From contig LLCB01000061.1 of assembly GCA_001414345.1 (NCBI GenBank), positions 1-64,000 of the forward strand: a stretch of DNA of 64,000 bases, given 5' to 3'. Below, piece by piece: positions 10,061-22,400 of the stretch; positions within the stretch are counted from its first letter, which is position 1, and the number at the start of each line of letters is the position of its first letter. This DNA is from Hymenoscyphus infarciens (Eukaryota > Ascomycota > Leotiomycetes > Helotiales > Helotiaceae). The translations under genes were made by a program, and so were the position numbers. The notes below the pieces were generated by a model that ran no database searches, had not been told where the DNA came from, and saw nothing but the letters and a program-made list of their open reading frames with translations.

Positions 10061-12222
10061 ATGGGATACAGCACCTGGTTGCTTTTGGCTGCGGCTGCAC
10101 TTGTGAATGCTGGCATCAAGAAGTGGGATTCGCCGGAGTAAGTTTAGGTCCCAGTTCGGGGAAATTATTCAGCTGGGAAACTAACATATTTTCTAGATAT
10201 AAATACATCTTTCAATATGAACTTCCCATTCCTTCCGAACTAGCACCTTCGACAACATACACCAACTCAACCACCGGAGAGTCAATTGACTTCTATGAAA
10301 TCAACATCAAAGCCTTCGACAAGCAGACCTACCCTGACCTAGGATTAACTTCATATGTCGGATACAATGGTCAAGCTCCCGGTCCCACACTTAAAATGAC
10401 CAAGGGCCGTCAAGCCGTCGTTCGATTTGTTAACGCCTACGATCGACCTTCATCGATCCATCTTCATGGATCATATTCTCGAACGCCATTTGATGGATGG
10501 GCTGAGGACATCACAAATCCTGGGCAATATAAGGACTACTACTACCCAAATGCCCAGCCAGTTAGGACACTTTGGTATCACGACCACGCCATTGGAATCA
10601 CAGCTGTCAATGCATATTTTGGACAAGCAGGATTTTACATTTTGGAAGACAAGGCCGTATCAGATAAACTCGGGCTACCCACCGGCAAATACGACGTTCC
10701 ACTCATGCTCGCATCTAAACAATTCCTTCCTAGCGGCAAGCTTCTCTCCCCCGAGAATGAACGTGTGAGTCTCTACGGCGATGTGAATACTGTTAATGGA
10801 CAGCCATGGCCATACATGCAGACCGAACCCAGAAAGTACAAGTTCCGTTTATTGGACGCTTCCATTTCCCGAACATACAGTCTCTACTTGGTCGAAGACT
10901 CCGATCCCAACACCAAGCTCGAATTTACTGTTGTGGGTGCGGACGCTGGATACCTAGATCACCCTGTTCCAACGAAGGGACTCGACATTGCCATGGCAGA
11001 AAGATATGAAATTGTCATTGATTTCGATAAATACAAGGGAAAGAACCTCACTCTGATGAACGCACGAGATTTCGAAACTAACCCTGACTATCCGGCGACT
11101 GATAAAGTTATTCGATTCGTCGTTGGTAACGATATCACTTCAACAGAGGGAAACGGAGCTATTCCCAGCCACTTGAGTGATCTTGCCATTCCAGCTCCTC
11201 GCACTACCGTCGATCAAGCCTTTACGTTTGAGAGAACAAATGGACAGTGGCTCATTAATGGGGTCGGGTTTGAGGATGTTAAGAATCGTGTTGTTGCTTT
11301 CCCTCCACGTGGCAAAGTGCAAAGATGGAGATTGACCAACAAATCTGGAGGTATGACTGAACACCGCTGTGTGGGGAACTGTAAAATTGACTGTGTTGAT
11401 AGGATGGAGTCATCCAATTCACATTCATCTCATCGATTTCCAGGTTGTCTCACGAGTGGGATCAGGTAGATCACTGCAGGCATACGAAGCAGCTGCCCTC
11501 AAAGAGTAAGTCAACATGCCAAATCCGAGGAGCTTGATGCTAACCATAACTTTTAGCGTGGTATACTGTATGCAACTTTTCCCTTTCAGTCCCCTTTTTG
11601 AACTGCTCTTATTAGTGATTGAGGGGTCTTCTTGATAACTTCCCTCGTCCCCTGATTCAATGAGAGTAATATATGCTAATCCTTCATCACAGTGGGAGCC
11701 AACGAGGAAGTCGAAGTGATCGCAAATTTCGCGCCCTGGTCTGGGGTGTACATGTTCCATTGTCACAACCTCGTCCACGAGGATCACGATATGATGGCAG
11801 CGTTCAATGTCACCGATGCCGACCTCACCAGCTTTGGGTACCCCGATACAGTGTCTTTCAGTGACCCAATGGCTCCATTATTCCGATCCAAGTCATACAG
11901 CGGAACCGATCTCGGACAAGTCCAAAGCGTCCTCCTGCCATATTTCCAAAGCTTGAACGCATATCCAGATGCTGCAGCAGTCGAAAAAGCACTCGACGAC
12001 TACTACAGGAATCCACCCAAGACTTCCTCAACAGTAGCACCCTCGAGTTCAGCTACAAATGCTGCAAGCAGCGCCGTCACTGTTCCCACCACTTTAGCTA
12101 CAAGCACCAAGTCCGAAGACAAGCCTAAATCATCTTCCACCAAGTCTGATGATAAGACGAAGACAACTGCAGCAACCACCACTTCAACATGTACAAAGGG
12201 CAAGAATAAGGACCAATGTTGA
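10061..12222 (+). CDS. Multicopper oxidase, bilirubin-oxidase/laccase-like
   Basis: Five exons (10061-10137, 10197-11350, 11403-11505, 11557-11567, 11693-12222) encode 624 residues. A signal-like hydrophobic stretch covers residues 5-20. All four copper motifs are present: HLHG (residues 114-117), WYHDHA (about 152-157), HPIHIHL (414-420) and HCHNLVHEDHDMM (471-483). The type-1 copper Cys472, His477 and axial Met482 keep the C+5/C+10 spacing. The FDGWAEDI, NGQPWP and MAERYE blocks match Myrothecium bilirubin oxidase more than classical laccases. Such enzymes oxidise phenolic or pyrrole substrates with four-electron reduction of oxygen to water. Exon 4 is only 11 nt and is needed to encode the conserved LKDVVYLG segment. 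The last 100 residues are a Ser/Thr/Lys-rich tail ending near two Cys, absent from the enzyme core; it may anchor the protein in the wall (inference). Confidence 0.95.
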
Positions 12223-13440
12223 TAATTTTAACAAAACATATTCAATTTATTTTTGTCATTGCGTTGATGGTTTTACGACTTTCCTTACCCCGTCTATGGG
12301 GGTTTTGTCTTGGTGTTTGTTTTGGGAAATCATAGATTGTAATTACGCCATACATACCCGGACCGAGAACGAGTTTAAAAAGGTTGAAGATGGCGATACC
12401 CAGAGAACATAAGTACATGAACTTTTCAGCAGGAGTAGCTGCGTCCAGCCAATTTAAGTTGCATTTGGGAGTGTGGCTTATATTGCCAAGTTAATGTGGT
12501 ATTGATGCGGGTTATTTTTGGTGAGGGCTCTGTGGTGTTAATGGTGCATAGATTGCTACTTCATTCTAATAGATACACGATAAAAATAGTCTTGTGTTCC
12601 CTAAATCAGTCCTACCTTTCACGTAATGTCATCCAATATGTTATTACATGTTGTTTTCATTCTTCTCAATTATTTAGAACATTATACTTCGTTGTCCTAA
12701 ATGTTTCGGCGAATCTAAAACATTTACCCATATATTCTGGAACAACCTTGTTCAATCAGCTTGGGATATTTGGGTACTGAAAAACAGACACAAAAGGGTA
12801 TCTATCATCTGCTACAGATACTTTTTCGTGAATTGCACCATCCGCTGTCGGGCCTTACTGGAATTTGAAATTAGACTGGATTTTTACTATGTGATTATTT
12901 ACAGACCTTTCTACGAATTTCTCTGCATTCTGTCGGATCCTGAAATTAAAGTCAATCAGAGCGTGTGACTACACTTTTACTGAGAAAACCTGAGGGATAT
13001 AGATCGGGGTAATCACGTGGTGGAATATTCCCGTGACAAATGTATCAATCACTAATGCCTCAACGGACTGTTGACCTTAACCCAAGGCTTTCTTCTGACT
13101 CAAGAGCTTCTCCTTCTAGAATATTTCATTCGCCGTAAAACACTAGATCACGGTGCTCACCTTGGCTCATATCGTCTCCTTAACAGTGCCCTGCATTAGA
13201 CTCTCCCATCAATCAGGACCTCCGAGAAACACTTCCAATCAACATGTTTGAATATAATAACAGAATGGCTTCGCGCGGCTACTGCTCTCTATGAGGTAAG
13301 AGGCGGAAGGGGACCCCGAAGTAAGAAGATCCGAGGAGTCGGTATGAGATATTGTTAGGTTGGGCTGAGCTGAGTCGGCTGCCGGTAGATGGTGGACAAC
13401 GCACGACCGTGAGAAACAGTTTTTAAACTAGTTTCTCGGC
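12223..13440. other. Intergenic, no gene seen
   Basis: AT-richer sequence with an isolated 94-codon open frame (12496-12780) of unconvincing composition. A perfect GGAATATTCC palindrome occurs at 13023-13032. This region should have carried the lost 5' half of the peroxidase pseudogene, which is not recognisable. Confidence 0.4.
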
Positions 13441-13931
13441 ACTCCACCGTCTCAATGGCAGTCTCCATTGTCATGGGCTCCAGCGTCGCAATCGTGACAT
13501 GTCCTGGTGGCCCCAGACTCGATACATGCATCGGAAGAAAAGGCAGCCCCAGAAGGAACATTACCGAGTCCCTTCGCAGATGGGGATGCTCTATTAAAGC
13601 TTTTCGAGGACAAGGTATTCAGTGCCGCGCAGCTGGCTGCTTTGATAGGTGCTCACACTGCTTCCAAGGCGGAAACTGTACCAAACATTACAGCTGGGGG
13701 CACCGCAGGATACTATACCTGGGAAAAGGGATGTGAACTACTATGCTCAAACTTATAAAGCACAGAAGTTTATGGCTTAATTCCCCAGCGACATCAATCT
13801 AACTAAACAAGAGAGCATGGGATGTTGGATTCAAAGCAGTGATGGAGAAGATGCAGTCGTTGGGGGGAATGGATAGAAATACCATGGCTGATTGCACGGA
13901 TTTTGTTCTAAAGTCCAAAGGGGACAAGTAA
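13441..13931 (+). pseudogene. Remnant of a class II (fungal secreted haem) peroxidase
   Basis: Three reading frames must be joined to follow the family. One frame near 13495-13545 has VTCPGGPRL...IGRK. A second (13536-13710) has APEGTLPSPFAD, LLKLFEDKVFSAAQLAAL and the proximal-haem motif IGAHTAS. A third (about 13710-13780) gives the DTTPGK-like and NYYAQTYK-like part. The end, with MEKMQSLGGMDRNTMADCTDFVL and a TAA at 13929-13931, matches the peroxidase C terminus. At least two frameshifts and an internal stop make it non-functional. The N-terminal half with the distal His/Arg helix is missing or unrecognisable. The family oxidises Mn(II), lignin-like phenolics or dyes with hydrogen peroxide; the exact subclass cannot be told. 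Confidence 0.8.
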
Positions 13932-15112
13932 AAAGAGGGACATGAGAGAGTACACTAAAGAATTACTCGGTTTCTCAACGCTATCCTGAGTAACTCATAT
14001 AGGATCAAAGTGACTACTCCATTGCTCTAAGCAGTCACTTCAAGTAATAGCAACAGATAGGATATAGATAAAAGGCATATTTGCAAAATTCAACTTTATA
14101 CGGAATGTAATGACCAGGGTACAGCACAAAGGGGTGTTACTCAGATAGTCGGCCCGACGTTACTCAATAGTATTCAGAGTAATTGGGAGTAGAGTAGAGT
14201 ATGAGTAGAGATATATTCGAAGAAGATGGAGAAAGTGAATAAAAATAAAGTGTTTATCTGGAATTTCAAATTCAACAGAGAAAAGAGGAGCTGTTTCCTT
14301 AGTCTAAAATAGAAAGAATATCTCACTAGACAATTAGAAAGCAATCCGCCATTACTCGGTCACTACACTGGTGAATTGACAATGAGAAATCAATACAGGG
14401 CACGGAGGTAGTGTTTGTGCAAAGAACTAAAATGGTCGAATACAGCCTTTCGCTGTGAAATCAAATGCTAGCAAAATGAAGATCGAAATGCAAGCAATGG
14501 TAGCCTCGAATCACTGTTGTGAAGCAGATGAAACAGTAGAGTAATTAATTTTAAAACAAACGCGGGGATATTGTCAGTGGAACCGAGCCGCTCTTGAGGC
14601 ACAAAGTGTTAATGCCACGGCTCCATCGACATTATCCCCACGTAAGAGTGAAATCATCCAGGGATCTTTATCATTTAGAAGCATCCAAATATGAGGGCCT
14701 GGATACTTCCAGGATTTGGGTTGTCAGATCCGACAATGCTGCTCCCTACTGCTCTCAAAGGTAAGTAAGCCAATTTGATCTGCAAAGTATGCTTCGTGAG
14801 ACCACCACTCTTAAGACGTAGAAAGCTTGCACTTCGTCGTAGCTTCCCTACTCTCCCTACCCCAAGTATTCCAAACCAAATATTAAATTGATATTGCAGT
14901 CGTATCCAGACAATATTTCGCGTCACTCGCCAATTTACCGCACAAGCAATGCGAAAGATGTTTTTAATGTTGTTGTGGAACCGGTGTATTCTTGGATTGT
15001 GAAAGTCGACCTCCCTGAATTGAGTATCTCAACGTACACGCCCCATTTCCCTAGCAAAATTCATGAATGCACCAGTGTAACCCCATTTTCCCCACGACCA
15101 AAGAACATGCGC
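13932..15112. other. Intergenic, no gene seen
   Basis: No credible coding frame on either strand. The segment near 14190-14215 is rich in GAGTAGAGTA units. The open frame 14888-15196 (+) overlaps the eS28 gene antisense and is treated as its shadow. Confidence 0.4.
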
Positions 15113-15507
15113 TTATCTCAATCTTCGGGCTTCGCGTTCGGACTCGAGGAGGCAGAGAATATCGTCTTCGCGGACTGTCAAAATAATTTTTGTTAGTGAA
15201 TGCTCCAATACTGCCTTCTGTATCCGTCTCTAGATTTTGCGAAAAGTTCGGTGGGGATTTGCGAGGAGGGAAATCGTACCTGGGCCTTTAACGTTGCGGA
15301 TAATGCTTCGGGTGGTGTCGTCCATGAACTCTACTCTGACTTGAGTGACACCTCCACGGGAACCTAAATATAACCATCAGAATTCGCTCGTTTTCCTTTC
15401 TTTCATCGCTATCGCGGTGCTCTTGTGCTGGCCGTGAGGAACATACCGGTACGGCCCAAAACACGGGTGACCTTAACGAGCTTGACGGGAACTTTTGAGG
15501 CATCCAT
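15113..15507 (-). CDS. RPS28: 40S ribosomal protein S28 (eS28)
   Basis: Three small exons (15507-15447, 15363-15280, 15174-15113) with introns of 83 and 105 bp give 68 residues, the family length. The protein runs [20 protein letters not shown], then [16 protein letters not shown], and ends [12 protein letters not shown]; all of these are near-invariant eS28 blocks. It is an OB-fold protein of the small ribosomal subunit head near the mRNA exit. It is too short and too intron-split to show as a long open frame. It is divergent from HIS1 with 529 bp between start codons. As a ribosomal protein gene it should be strongly expressed. Confidence 0.96.
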
Positions 15508-16036
15508 ATTGGCGATCTGCGATGGTCAGTTTCGTCTTCTTGACGATAGCTTCGAGGGGAATGGCTGACTTTTGTAAATGCGCTGGAGAGGATCGAGATT
15601 TTGTATTTTTTGTTCGGGGACGCTGAAATATTTCGTCGTTGTTGTGTGCCGAGAAATCCTTGGACTTCACGATTGCGCTAGGGTCTGCAAGTATACGACG
15701 GCCTGGTATTTTAGGCGTGAAGGTGGGGCAGCTCAAATCCGCGTGGCCGTGCATGTGGCTCAATAATTTGTTCAGAGGTGCTTGGAACAACAAGAATTTC
15801 CTGCAGTCTAACTCTAACATTATAAACCCCACGTCTGTCATTCGTTCCGGCTTGTCATTTGACACAATCCTCGATTACTGCAAGTCCATACTGGGTTTTC
15901 CTGCATCACGATATCAGCCTGCGGGGTTTCCAGAGTACAAAGCTTCCACCTGCCAGTCGAGAAAGGTACCCCGCGATCGGAGACGTGCGTCGAGTTGTCT
16001 GTACTCGAGTGAATAGGACAACATAAAGCTTGCGCA
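15508..16036. promoter_or_regulatory. Divergent promoter between RPS28 and HIS1
   Basis: 529 bp separate the start codons of a ribosomal protein gene and a histidine-synthesis gene. No general-control TGACTC element was recognised by eye. Open frames crossing it on both strands lack family support. Confidence 0.4.
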
Positions 16037-17270
16037 ATGGATCTTGTCAATCAGTAAGACCTTTCCCCTTATTTCACTTTATCCAAGATGCCTTGCATAA
16101 TTCTTTCTGGCGAATTGCACGATTCTTTTGCTAACAACCCGGAAAGCTTAGAGGGGAGGTTGCTATTCGCAGTTCCAAAGAGTGAGTCAACATACCATAC
16201 CAATTGGGTAGAATTTCTTTGCTAACCACGCTTTGCAGAGGGTAGGCTATTACAAGCTGCGCTCAATCTACTAGAAGGAGCAGACATTCAGTTCAGAAGA
16301 GAATCACGGCTCGACATCGCCCTCGTCAAGAATCTCCCAATCGCCCTCATTTTCCTCCCAGCCGCAGATATTCCCACCTTTGTCGGTGAAGGGCGAGTCA
16401 GTCTTGGTATAACCGGACGAGATACTGTTGCTGAACATGAATCCGGAGTATTGTCAGCTAGGAGGCAGCGTGCGGAATCCGGAAACTCGACTCCTACGGA
16501 AGTTGATAGTCACCAAGGTTGCGAGGAAATAATGGACTTGGGTTTTGGCGCTTGCAAGTTACAAGTTCAAGTGCCAGAGAAGGGACCATATGCAACACCG
16601 GCAGACTTGGTTGGAAAGAATATTGGAACCAGCTTTGTTCACTTGGCTGAGGATTATTTTGCAAATTTGGAAAAGGAGGATGATGCTGCGAATGGAACGG
16701 AGCCAGCAAAGAAGTTGAGGACCAAAATTATTGAGCTCAGCGGAAGTGTTGAAGCTGCATGCGCTCTTGGTGTAGCAGATGGAATTGTTGATCTTGTTGG
16801 TAAGTATATTGTTTAACCGAGCCTTTCGTAACTAACATATTTTAGAATCCGGAGAGACGATGAAAGCCGCAGGTCTGAAAGCAATTGATACAGTAGAATC
16901 AAGTATTGCAGTTCTCGTCAAGTCGAAGAACCCAACAAACCCTCAACTAGTTAACCTTATCGCCTCCAGAATACAGGGTGTTATCAGTACGTCGCACTCT
17001 ATTTTCATACAAGTCTTTCACTGACACGTTATAGCCGCACAAAAATACGTCCTTTGCCAGTACAATGTTTCAAGAGAGAAGTTAGCAGAAGCAGCAAAGA
17101 TCACACCAGGAAAGCGAGCGCCAACCATCAATGCGCTCGAGACAGAAGGATGGGTGGCAGTCAGTTCAATGGTGGAAAAGAAGAAAATCGCTACGGTTAT
17201 GGATGATTTGACGGAAGTCGGCGCAACAGACATTTTGGTCTTGAATATTGCGAACACTAGAACTGGATGA
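16037..17270 (+). CDS. HIS1: ATP phosphoribosyltransferase (first step of histidine synthesis)
   Basis: Five exons (16037-16053, 16147-16181, 16239-16799, 16846-16986, 17035-17270) encode 329 residues. The first exon is 17 nt and encodes MDLVN(H), as in yeast His1. The acceptor of intron 1 is GGAAAG at 16146, which restores the conserved HLEGRLLFAVPKKGRL. Conserved blocks follow: LDIAL, LPAADIPTFVGEG, LGITG, the phosphate-binding SGSVEAACALGVADGIVDLVESGETM, and a C-terminal regulatory domain with TPGKRAPTI and WVAVSSM. The enzyme joins ATP and PRPP to phosphoribosyl-ATP and is feedback-inhibited by histidine through the C-terminal ACT-like domain. A hydrophilic insertion of about 30 residues (roughly 83-112) sits between the LGITG block and the LGFGACKLQVQVP block. 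Confidence 0.96.
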
Positions 17271-17911
17271 AGGGAAGATGCGATTTAGGATACCCAGGGG
17301 AAATATTCTGAACTGGACGAGACTAATGATGTACGAATGAGATAGACAAAAGTGAAAGGTAGTTTCAAAAGTCAACTTGCGAGGTCCTGATGGTCTCGGT
17401 TGTAATGGAGTTCCAAAGTGATAAAAAACATTCTCTTTTTATATATTGTTTACTAATCTTAAGATTGAATGATTCTTTAGATCGCAGAGTATCTGAAGTT
17501 TGGCCAAGTAACTCGATTTGCTAACAATGCTTACAATAGCAGTTATATAAAACCACTGTACTAGATTTTTTAGGATAACTCCATCAAGTCCATGATACTC
17601 TTAAGAAAACCTCGCACTCGGACTCGTTCATGGCACTTCAAACTGCGCCCATGACGTTTCATCTTGGCATCTCTCCCGCCCAAAAAATGTCCATACGCGT
17701 ATTTTGGGCTGCTCCCTCCCTCCGAGACACCCGACATCTACAAAGACACAGGAAGTCAAGAAAGAATATATGAAGTCACCCCTCCTTCGCGATCGAACAA
17801 TGGAAACCCCTCAACCTTGAACCAAACCACCAAATTCCGCGCAAGGAAATCTCAACGAACGGAATTACCAAGAGGACTTGGGCGTTTATAATTTGGGTTG
17901 TCGCATACGAG
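17271..17911. other. Intergenic, no gene seen
   Basis: Contains the HIS1 3' flank and the promoter of the small membrane protein. A 75-codon frame at 17664-17891 (MASLPPKK...) has no recognisable domain and overlaps the likely promoter. Confidence 0.4.
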
Positions 17912-18493
17912 ATGTCTTCCAAACCGCCGGAAATTTATGCGAGCACGGGAGGGAAGGAGGGCGCTATTTCTAGGGTTTGTATTTGTCTTTGCGCAGAGAG
18001 AGATGAGAGGAGGCTAATGAATGGTGTGTAGTTCTTCCTAGCTCCGCTCGCGTTCTTGAGTTTTATATTATCACTCGCTCTTATCGACTCGCGGAATCAC
18101 TATTTACGCATGGCGAATCGGGAACCCTCTGCCGGATCAGGGGGTGTCATACAAAGCATCAGGGGATTCTTGCATGGAGTTGTTTTTAGGAGGAAGGAGG
18201 GAGGGGAGGGACCTTATGAGTATGTTAGGAGTCCTGGGGGTGTGAGTCCTGGGGGCGTGAGTCCGGATGGAGGGGTAAATGGGAAAGATGGGAAAGGCAA
18301 AGGGGAACCATGGCATTGGCATACCAAACAGAGGAAGATGATGAAGAGGGAGTTTGATGATGCTTTTGAGATGAGGAATAGTGTTGCGGTTGGGATTGTT
18401 GCTGTGCTTTTGGGGGTGCTACTTGGGATTGTGGGGTTGGTGAGCTGGGTTTGGGGGTTTGTTGTTGGGAGGGTTGGAGGGGGGAGAGTTTGA
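17912..18493 (+). CDS. Small two-helix membrane protein, unknown function
   Basis: Two exons (17912-17974, 18032-18493) around a 57-bp intron give 174 residues. The first exon encodes MSSKPPEIYASTGGKEGAISR. The spliced frame then opens with a clean hydrophobic helix, FFLAPLAFLSFILSLALI (about residues 22-40), which supports the splice. A Gly/Lys-rich hydrophilic loop includes SPGGVSPGGVSPDGG repeats and a HWHTKQRKMMKRE basic patch. A second helix (about 145-168) is rich in Val, Gly and Leu. No known domain is recognised. The high G content in third positions of the second half and the Gly repeats suggest a fast-changing loop. Membrane topology is inferred. Confidence 0.6.
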
Positions 18494-19492
18494 AGGGAAT
18501 GGAATACGGATGGGGCTACTTGGGGTGTTTGGATAGATGGTGTTGTGGAAATAAATGGAGTTCTGGGGTTGGGTTCGACTGGATTGAGTTGGTCCTTTAT
18601 GGCCCTGACTGGGAGGGATGGATTGTCAGAATTAAATACATACCCAAGTATCGGTTGGGTATATTTGGCTTGGGATGGGAAGGAGTTTTGGTCTTCCAGC
18701 TTATCTGCAATCATTGAGCTTCCAAGGATAAGCGTTTGTTTGCTTCTGTTTGCTATGCTGGGTATTGGTATGTTGGTATGCCACGAGGAGACGGAGAGCT
18801 GCAAGTCGCCGTTCCAATAACCTGTAGTCTTCGGTGAGCATCGCATACAGATTCATCATATATAAATATCCCTCGACCTCGAACCTTGGACTGGAGTTTC
18901 CTCGACTTTTCTAATAATCGCTCTTGAATTTTTCGAGGCCCTCCCCCTCACCCCCCCCCCCCCCGACTTATTTCTACCCTGCTCTTATCCTTATCAGTTC
19001 AGATGCTGGCTAACGGAGGAGGAATCTCCCCCGCCGACCATTGTGGCTGGCCGTGGCGTCATTTAATCCAAAGCTGGTTGACTTGCAAGCTGCAGAATAT
19101 GAGAGACAGCAGAAGCGACTTCAGAACCACGTTGTTGGCAACTCCAACGTAAACAACCAACAATACCTATTCATCTTCGTCTTCATCTTCATCTTCGGTA
19201 CTTGGCTCCAACAAATGAAGTACTCGTACTGTACCTGGCCCGGCAGAAAAGACGCGAGAAAGTCTCAGTCCCGAAAGCTTAAATTTCACGCGATTTTTGG
19301 CGTACAGTGGGCCTGACCCGACCCGCTCAAGCTAGACTTTGACCCTTCCAATCGACCGACTTGCGCCCAACTCCCCTCAATGCGCCGCACCTCTCTTCTT
19401 CAGAAGAACCACCCTCCTTCAGAGGTGCCGCCATTCTTACAATTGGATATTCTTGCCCCTCAGCATTGCTTCGATACCATCCATCAATCGCC
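18494..19492. other. Intergenic, no gene seen; C homopolymer
   Basis: A run of 15 C is at 18950-18964 and a TTCATCTTCGTC-type pyrimidine repeat near 19168-19196. Open frames here (18451-18820 +, 19041-19316 +) overlap in several frames and lack features. The last part is the promoter of the Net1/Dnt1-like gene. Confidence 0.45.
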
Positions 19493-22400
19493 ATGTCGAT
19501 ACCCATGCCGCCGCCGCCCGCGCCTTATTCACTGAGGGTAGAGCTTTTCGCAGATCCAAGCTTCACCGTGTCCGAGAAACCAATCCGTTGTTTTCGAGTC
19601 TCTACCCAGCCAAGTGCGACCGTTAGAGAGTTCTGCATCAAGGCTTGCAGTACTTATAAGATCAATTATGGCCAGTGAGTAGTATCCTTCCCTCTTGCGC
19701 CGAGTCGGGTCTGGGCTGCTGGGCGAAAGTGAACTCTTGCTAATTTGCCCATTTTGCGCAGAATATTGACTGTCAAGAAGTGTCAGGATGATGAGGGATT
19801 TGACATCACACAGGGGGAGGTTCTGGGGAATATATTTTCCAACAAGGATACCATTCGGATGATACAAGCTTCCGCGAATCCCAACCCGCGCGACTCTGTA
19901 CCACCCACCTCTGCCCTTCGATATGAACCGAGTAGGTATACATCGCTCCCTCCTGCCTCTGCGCCGCTGCAGATTGAAGCCCCAATTCACTATGCCCAAC
20001 CTTCTAGCCGAAAGAGGGACAGAGAAAGTAGCCTTCCTCGGACGACCTCAAACAAGAGGCAGAGGAGAGAAATTTTGGGTCCGGATCCCGACCTTCCTCT
20101 GCCTTCGCTGGAAACCCCACCACAGCTCCGTCGATCCCCGAGTATAAATGAAGAACCGGTACCGAGTATCAATGGACGAATAGCCGACTTCGTTGTGGTG
20201 CCGAGTTCGCAGGGGAGTCTGGATTTGGATCTGAATACCGCGCCCATCAACAAGGTGCGAAATGTAAGAGTAGTACAGCCAGAAATTCCCGAGACTCCCT
20301 CCCCTCCTCCTTCCAGTCCGCATAATATTCCTAGCCACCGAAGCCCATCAACTGATTTGCAATCTCGAAAGTCTGCAATTTTGAAGCCGGTCGAGAATCC
20401 GAGTAATTCGGCAAAACCTGGTGAACTCAAGTTTAAACCTGGAGTAGTACCCGCGAAAGACCAATTTCAAGTTCCCAATACATCGAATCCATCGAATCCC
20501 CGGGCAACCAGTGCAAGTTATCATATTCCTGGGGGAGAGCGAGGAACATCAGTATCTACGGCAGCAACAAGCCCATTATCAGAAGCCCAGGTCGTGAATG
20601 GAAGCTCAAAAGGGGCAAGCAAGCGAAGGAGTCTTGGCTCTCTCTCAAACGGGTTACCCAACTCAGCCAAAAAAATTGTACATGTGAATGGAAATGGAAA
20701 TGGGCAACCTCCGGCAGAGAAGTCAATCTGGGACGTACCCTCTGGAGATGAGGGAGACGACAATGCGGCAGTCAACAGTTTAAATAAAGCAACCAGGTTG
20801 AAGATTAGAAATAGTCCTAAATCTGGCCTACCGGGCCGAGATTTTGCGAACAAAGTCAGGACTCCGCCGAATAATCCCCGACAAAATGCTCGATCTCGCG
20901 ACGATGGTTTGAATGGGCACACTCCTGGGGAATTGCCTCTAACACCTGGTAGTAAGAAACGTTATGAGAAACAAAAACAGGAGAGCGAAAACACAAAGAA
21001 ACCGAGAGCGGCAACAGCAGCAGCGTTAGCTGCGGAACAGCGCCAGCGACAAGCGGAGGAGAAGAAAGCGGCCGATGAAGAACGATCAAGGCGTGAGGAA
21101 CAGGAGAAACTGCGAAAGGACGAAGCTGAACGGGCTGCCGCTGCCGCTGCCGAAGCCGCTCGTTTGCGTGTTGAGCTTGCTGACCGTGAAAAGAAGGAAA
21201 CCGAGGAGGCAAAGCGGAAATCAGAGCTCAAGGTTCAAGAGGCAAAGCGACAGGACGAGGAGAGGATAGCAAAAGAAAAGGCAGAGTCTGAACGTCTAAG
21301 GATAGAGGCAGAGGAAGCCAAGCGAATTCAGGAAGTTGAAGAAGAGCGTACTCGTCGTGAGAGGTCAGCTGCAGCTACAAAGAAAGCAAGTGAACTTGCC
21401 CAAGCTGCTTCTAGAGTGGCATCAGATAGTGCGGAACCACGTCAAAACCGACGCTCCCTTTCGGGCACACCGGGTCCTAACAGGCCACAATCCTCCACCC
21501 CGTTCATTCCAAGTGGTCGAAAATCTTCTCTTAAATCTTCTCCCTCTGTTCACTCAAAGTCGCCAGACGTTGGGATTGAGGCACAGATGCCATTGCCAAA
21601 AAATTCATTGCCAAAAGACAAAAATAGGCGGATATCATTTGCAGATAGTTTATCTTTTTCAGATGGGACAAAGCAGGAAACTCCGATCAAACCTCCCACC
21701 AAGGTGCTCCCTCGGAAGGCAGGAGCCGCCCTCCAAACTTCTGCACCAAAAACAGTACCTGCGCGATCTGTACCAGAAAACACCAACAGACCTTCGCCTG
21801 TACCATCATCCAATCCAGAGCCGTCTTCTTCCAATCCCTCAACACAACAATCGACCAAGCTTGTTTCCAGTAAGTCAATTCTGGCCCGTTGTCTTCTTAT
21901 GGCGTTAACAATATGAAGAAGTTTTGCCACCAGCAAAGAAATCAATCACCCGTATCCTGCCTCCTACAAGTATACTCAAGGGAGGTAGCAAGGAGCGTAG
22001 CAGCTCACCCTTAGCTGTTAAAAAGACTGCACCTGCGCCAAAGAAAGCATCTCCCCCTGCTGACAAAAAGGTTTCAAAATCGATGCCTCCCCCTCCCAAG
22101 AAGATTACTGCACCGGCTCAGAAATCGTTAGCGGGGAAGACTGCGGAGAAAATCGCCAGTCTTGAGGAAGACTCGGAATCTTCAGACTCTGGGTCTGATT
22201 CTGAGTCTGATTCTGCAAGGAGTCCTGATAAGAAACCATCGGTCGCAGGTAAGCCAATTTTGCTTTACGTCCAATTATTAGGGTCAAGTTTGTGACATTT
22301 CTTGTGATTTCTAACTCTTCTATAGAAAAGCCAAAATCAAAACCCGTGAAACCCCAAGCGAAAACCACGGCTGGAGCTGATGAAGCAGGTGTACATCCCG

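Noticed and set aside
14100..14240. Similarity between the GAGTAGAGTA-rich stretch here and the reverse strand near 27520-27570
   Set aside because: Only a few short CTACT units match; no boundaries or extended alignment were found.
14888..15196. 102-codon plus-strand frame
   Set aside because: It overlaps exon 3 of RPS28 on the opposite strand and has no similarity I recognise.
18214..18846. 210-codon minus-strand frame opposite the small membrane protein gene
   Set aside because: It is the antisense of a gene with coherent splicing and two hydrophobic helices, and its own sequence has no domain.
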